From Bacteroides intestinalis (GTDB lineage Bacteria; Bacteroidota; Bacteroidia; Bacteroidales; Bacteroidaceae): a DNA stretch of 64,000 nucleotides. The first letter of the stretch is position 1. Each line of letters begins with the position of its first letter. The stretch is from the NCBI RefSeq assembly GCF_902364365.1, contig NZ_CABJDN010000005.1, positions 496,001 to 560,000 of the forward strand, written 5' to 3'. A model generated the notes under the pieces. It did no database searches. It saw only the letters and a program-made list of their open reading frames with translations, and was not told where the DNA came from. Positions 63,092-64,000 of the stretch are shown here, one piece after another. Both the position numbers and the translations under genes were made by a program.

Positions 63092-63747
63092 GCAAAGAAG
63101 AGAACAGCAAGAAAACCTTTGTACGCAACGCCAAAGGTGTGCGCGAGGTACTGAATATGAAATTCAACACACTTGCCTTCGAAGGTGCATGGCATGATGC
63201 CTTCGGCACTCCCGAACGCCGGGGTGTATGGCTCGTATGGGGCAATACCGGAAATGGAAAGACTTCTTTCGTGATGCAGCTCTGCAAGGAATTGTGCCGC
63301 TTCGGTCGCGTAGCCTACGACAGCCTGGAAGAAGGTGCCTGCCTGACGATGCAGAACACCCTGAAACGCTATAACATGCAGGACGTCAACCGCCGCTTCC
63401 TGTTGTTGGATGCCGAACCGCTGGACGAACTCAGTCTGCGCCTGAAACGCCAGAAGGCTCCCGACTTCGTAGTGATAGACAGTTTTCAATATACACAGAT
63501 GACGTATGCCCAATACATCAAGTTCCGCGAACAACACCGTAATAAATTACTCATCTTCATCAGTCACGCCAGCGGTCGAAACCCGGACGGGCGCAGTGCC
63601 AGGAAGGTGGCATTCGATGCCTCATTGAAGATTTATGTGGAAGGATACCGCGCACATTCCAAGGGGCGTTTCATCGGTCCAAAGGGTCACTTTGATATCT
63701 GGCCTGAAGAGGCAGCCAAGTATTATGGAGAAGACTTGAACGATTAA
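63088..63747 (+). CDS. RecA-like P-loop ATPase, prophage early gene
   Basis: A 219-residue protein with Walker A GNTGNGKTS at 52-60, Walker B FVVIDSFQ near 130 and ISHASGRNPDGRSARKVAFDASLKIYV, a DnaB/RecA-like pattern. It is coupled to the MuB-like gene by overlap. Recombination or replication help is inferred; no Mu counterpart is clear to me. Confidence 0.75.
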   Translation: MSKEENSKKTFVRNAKGVREVLNMKFNTLAFEGAWHDAFGTPERRGVWLVWGNTGNGKTSFVMQLCKELCRFGRVAYDSLEEGACLTMQNTLKRYNMQDVNRRFLLLDAEPLDELSLRLKRQKAPDFVVIDSFQYTQMTYAQYIKFREQHRNKLLIFISHASGRNPDGRSARKVAFDASLKIYVEGYRAHSKGRFIGPKGHFDIWPEEAAKYYGEDLND

Positions 63748-63770
63748 CTATATAGAAAAGGAGGTTTATC

Positions 63771-64000
63771 ATGGGATTTGTGAAACGTTATGGCAATAAT
63801 GCCGATTATCGCCGTCGACTGGAGGTAAAGTTACAAAAGAGCAGTGAGCACATCGAAGAGTTGGCCGAATGGCTGTATGTGCACACGTCGGATATTGAAA
63901 GCACGGAATATGAAAGGCGATATGCCGAGTATAATTCGGAACTCCGCCGTCACGACATCTTCTCCGATGAACTGCAATGCTACGACAACCCCGCCCAAGC
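63771..64000 (+). CDS. Unknown prophage early gene, 5' part
   Basis: Open from ATG 63771 to the right edge, with a strong AGGAGG site 7 bases before the start. The N-terminal 76 residues are charged and helical (RRRLEVKLQKSSEHIEELAEWLYV, RYAEYNSELRRHDIFS). I do not recognise it. The end is outside the window. Confidence 0.7.
   Translation, partial: MGFVKRYGNNADYRRRLEVKLQKSSEHIEELAEWLYVHTSDIESTEYERRYAEYNSELRRHDIFSDELQCYDNPAQ

Larger units (their letters stand above)
58183..64000 (+). mobile_element. Left (early) part of a Mu-like transposable prophage
   Basis: A leftward repressor, a two-operator switch, then rightward small regulators, a DDE transposase, a MuB-type ATPase and more early genes give the layout of Mu-like phages. 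The exact left end is not identified; it should lie between 58183 and the repressor. The right part is outside the window, so phage or a smaller transposon cannot be separated with certainty. Confidence 0.75.

Overview
The window looks like a Bacteroides chromosome (order Bacteroidales). The signs are a type III glutamine synthetase, LruC/DUF4842 lipoproteins, a 'smalltalk' miniprotein beside a DUF4373/primase/HU/amidase module, and many TAnnTTTG promoter boxes of the Bacteroides primary sigma factor. The species cannot be fixed from the sequence. No rRNA, tRNA or CRISPR array was seen.

Region 1 (1-33 kb) is housekeeping metabolism centred on nitrogen and amino acids: gltB (cut by the left edge)-gltD-asnB; a minus-strand AAA-ATPase/nuclease-like gene; the polyamine transporter potABCD; a glycerophosphodiesterase; dapF-dapL; an outer-membrane protein with PII, ammonium channel and GSIII; an S37 peptidase; a DUF308 membrane protein and a 35-residue membrane miniprotein; the complete trpBEGDCFA operon; a nucleotidyltransferase/HEPN pair whose HEPN partner is internally deleted; and asparaginase. 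The trp operon has a consensus promoter, a 20-codon leader peptide with three consecutive Trp codons and a strong terminator, which is a classical attenuator layout.

Region 2 (33-39 kb) holds two tandem LruC-domain lipoprotein paralogues. The second has a frameshift in its signal peptide. Region 3 (39-53 kb) is an AT-rich exopolysaccharide locus: an orphan receiver, a priming sugar transferase with a receiver-like N-terminus, an outer-membrane TolC-like protein, a Wzc-like chain-length protein with a degenerate kinase domain, a Wzy-like polymerase, six glycosyltransferases and a methyltransferase. No flippase is visible.

Region 4 (53-58 kb) is the DUF4373 / primase-helicase / DUF4248 / HU-like / smalltalk / amidase module. 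Region 5 (about 58.2 kb to the right edge) is the early end of a Mu-like transposable prophage: a leftward repressor, a switch region with two identical-type palindromic operators, then small regulators, a DDE transposase, a MuB-like ATPase and further early genes.

The most unusual layer lies between the genes. Intergenic spacers are filled with palindromic elements whose arms are built from short repeated words (AGTGATTAG, AAATTGTA, or CGGATTA). Several copies with quite different arms share one central core, GCCATGCGG-n6/7-AGCGCAGCC or part of it. Copies sit flush between stop and start codons, supply the stop codons of gltD, potC and dapF, and one is read in frame inside trpG.
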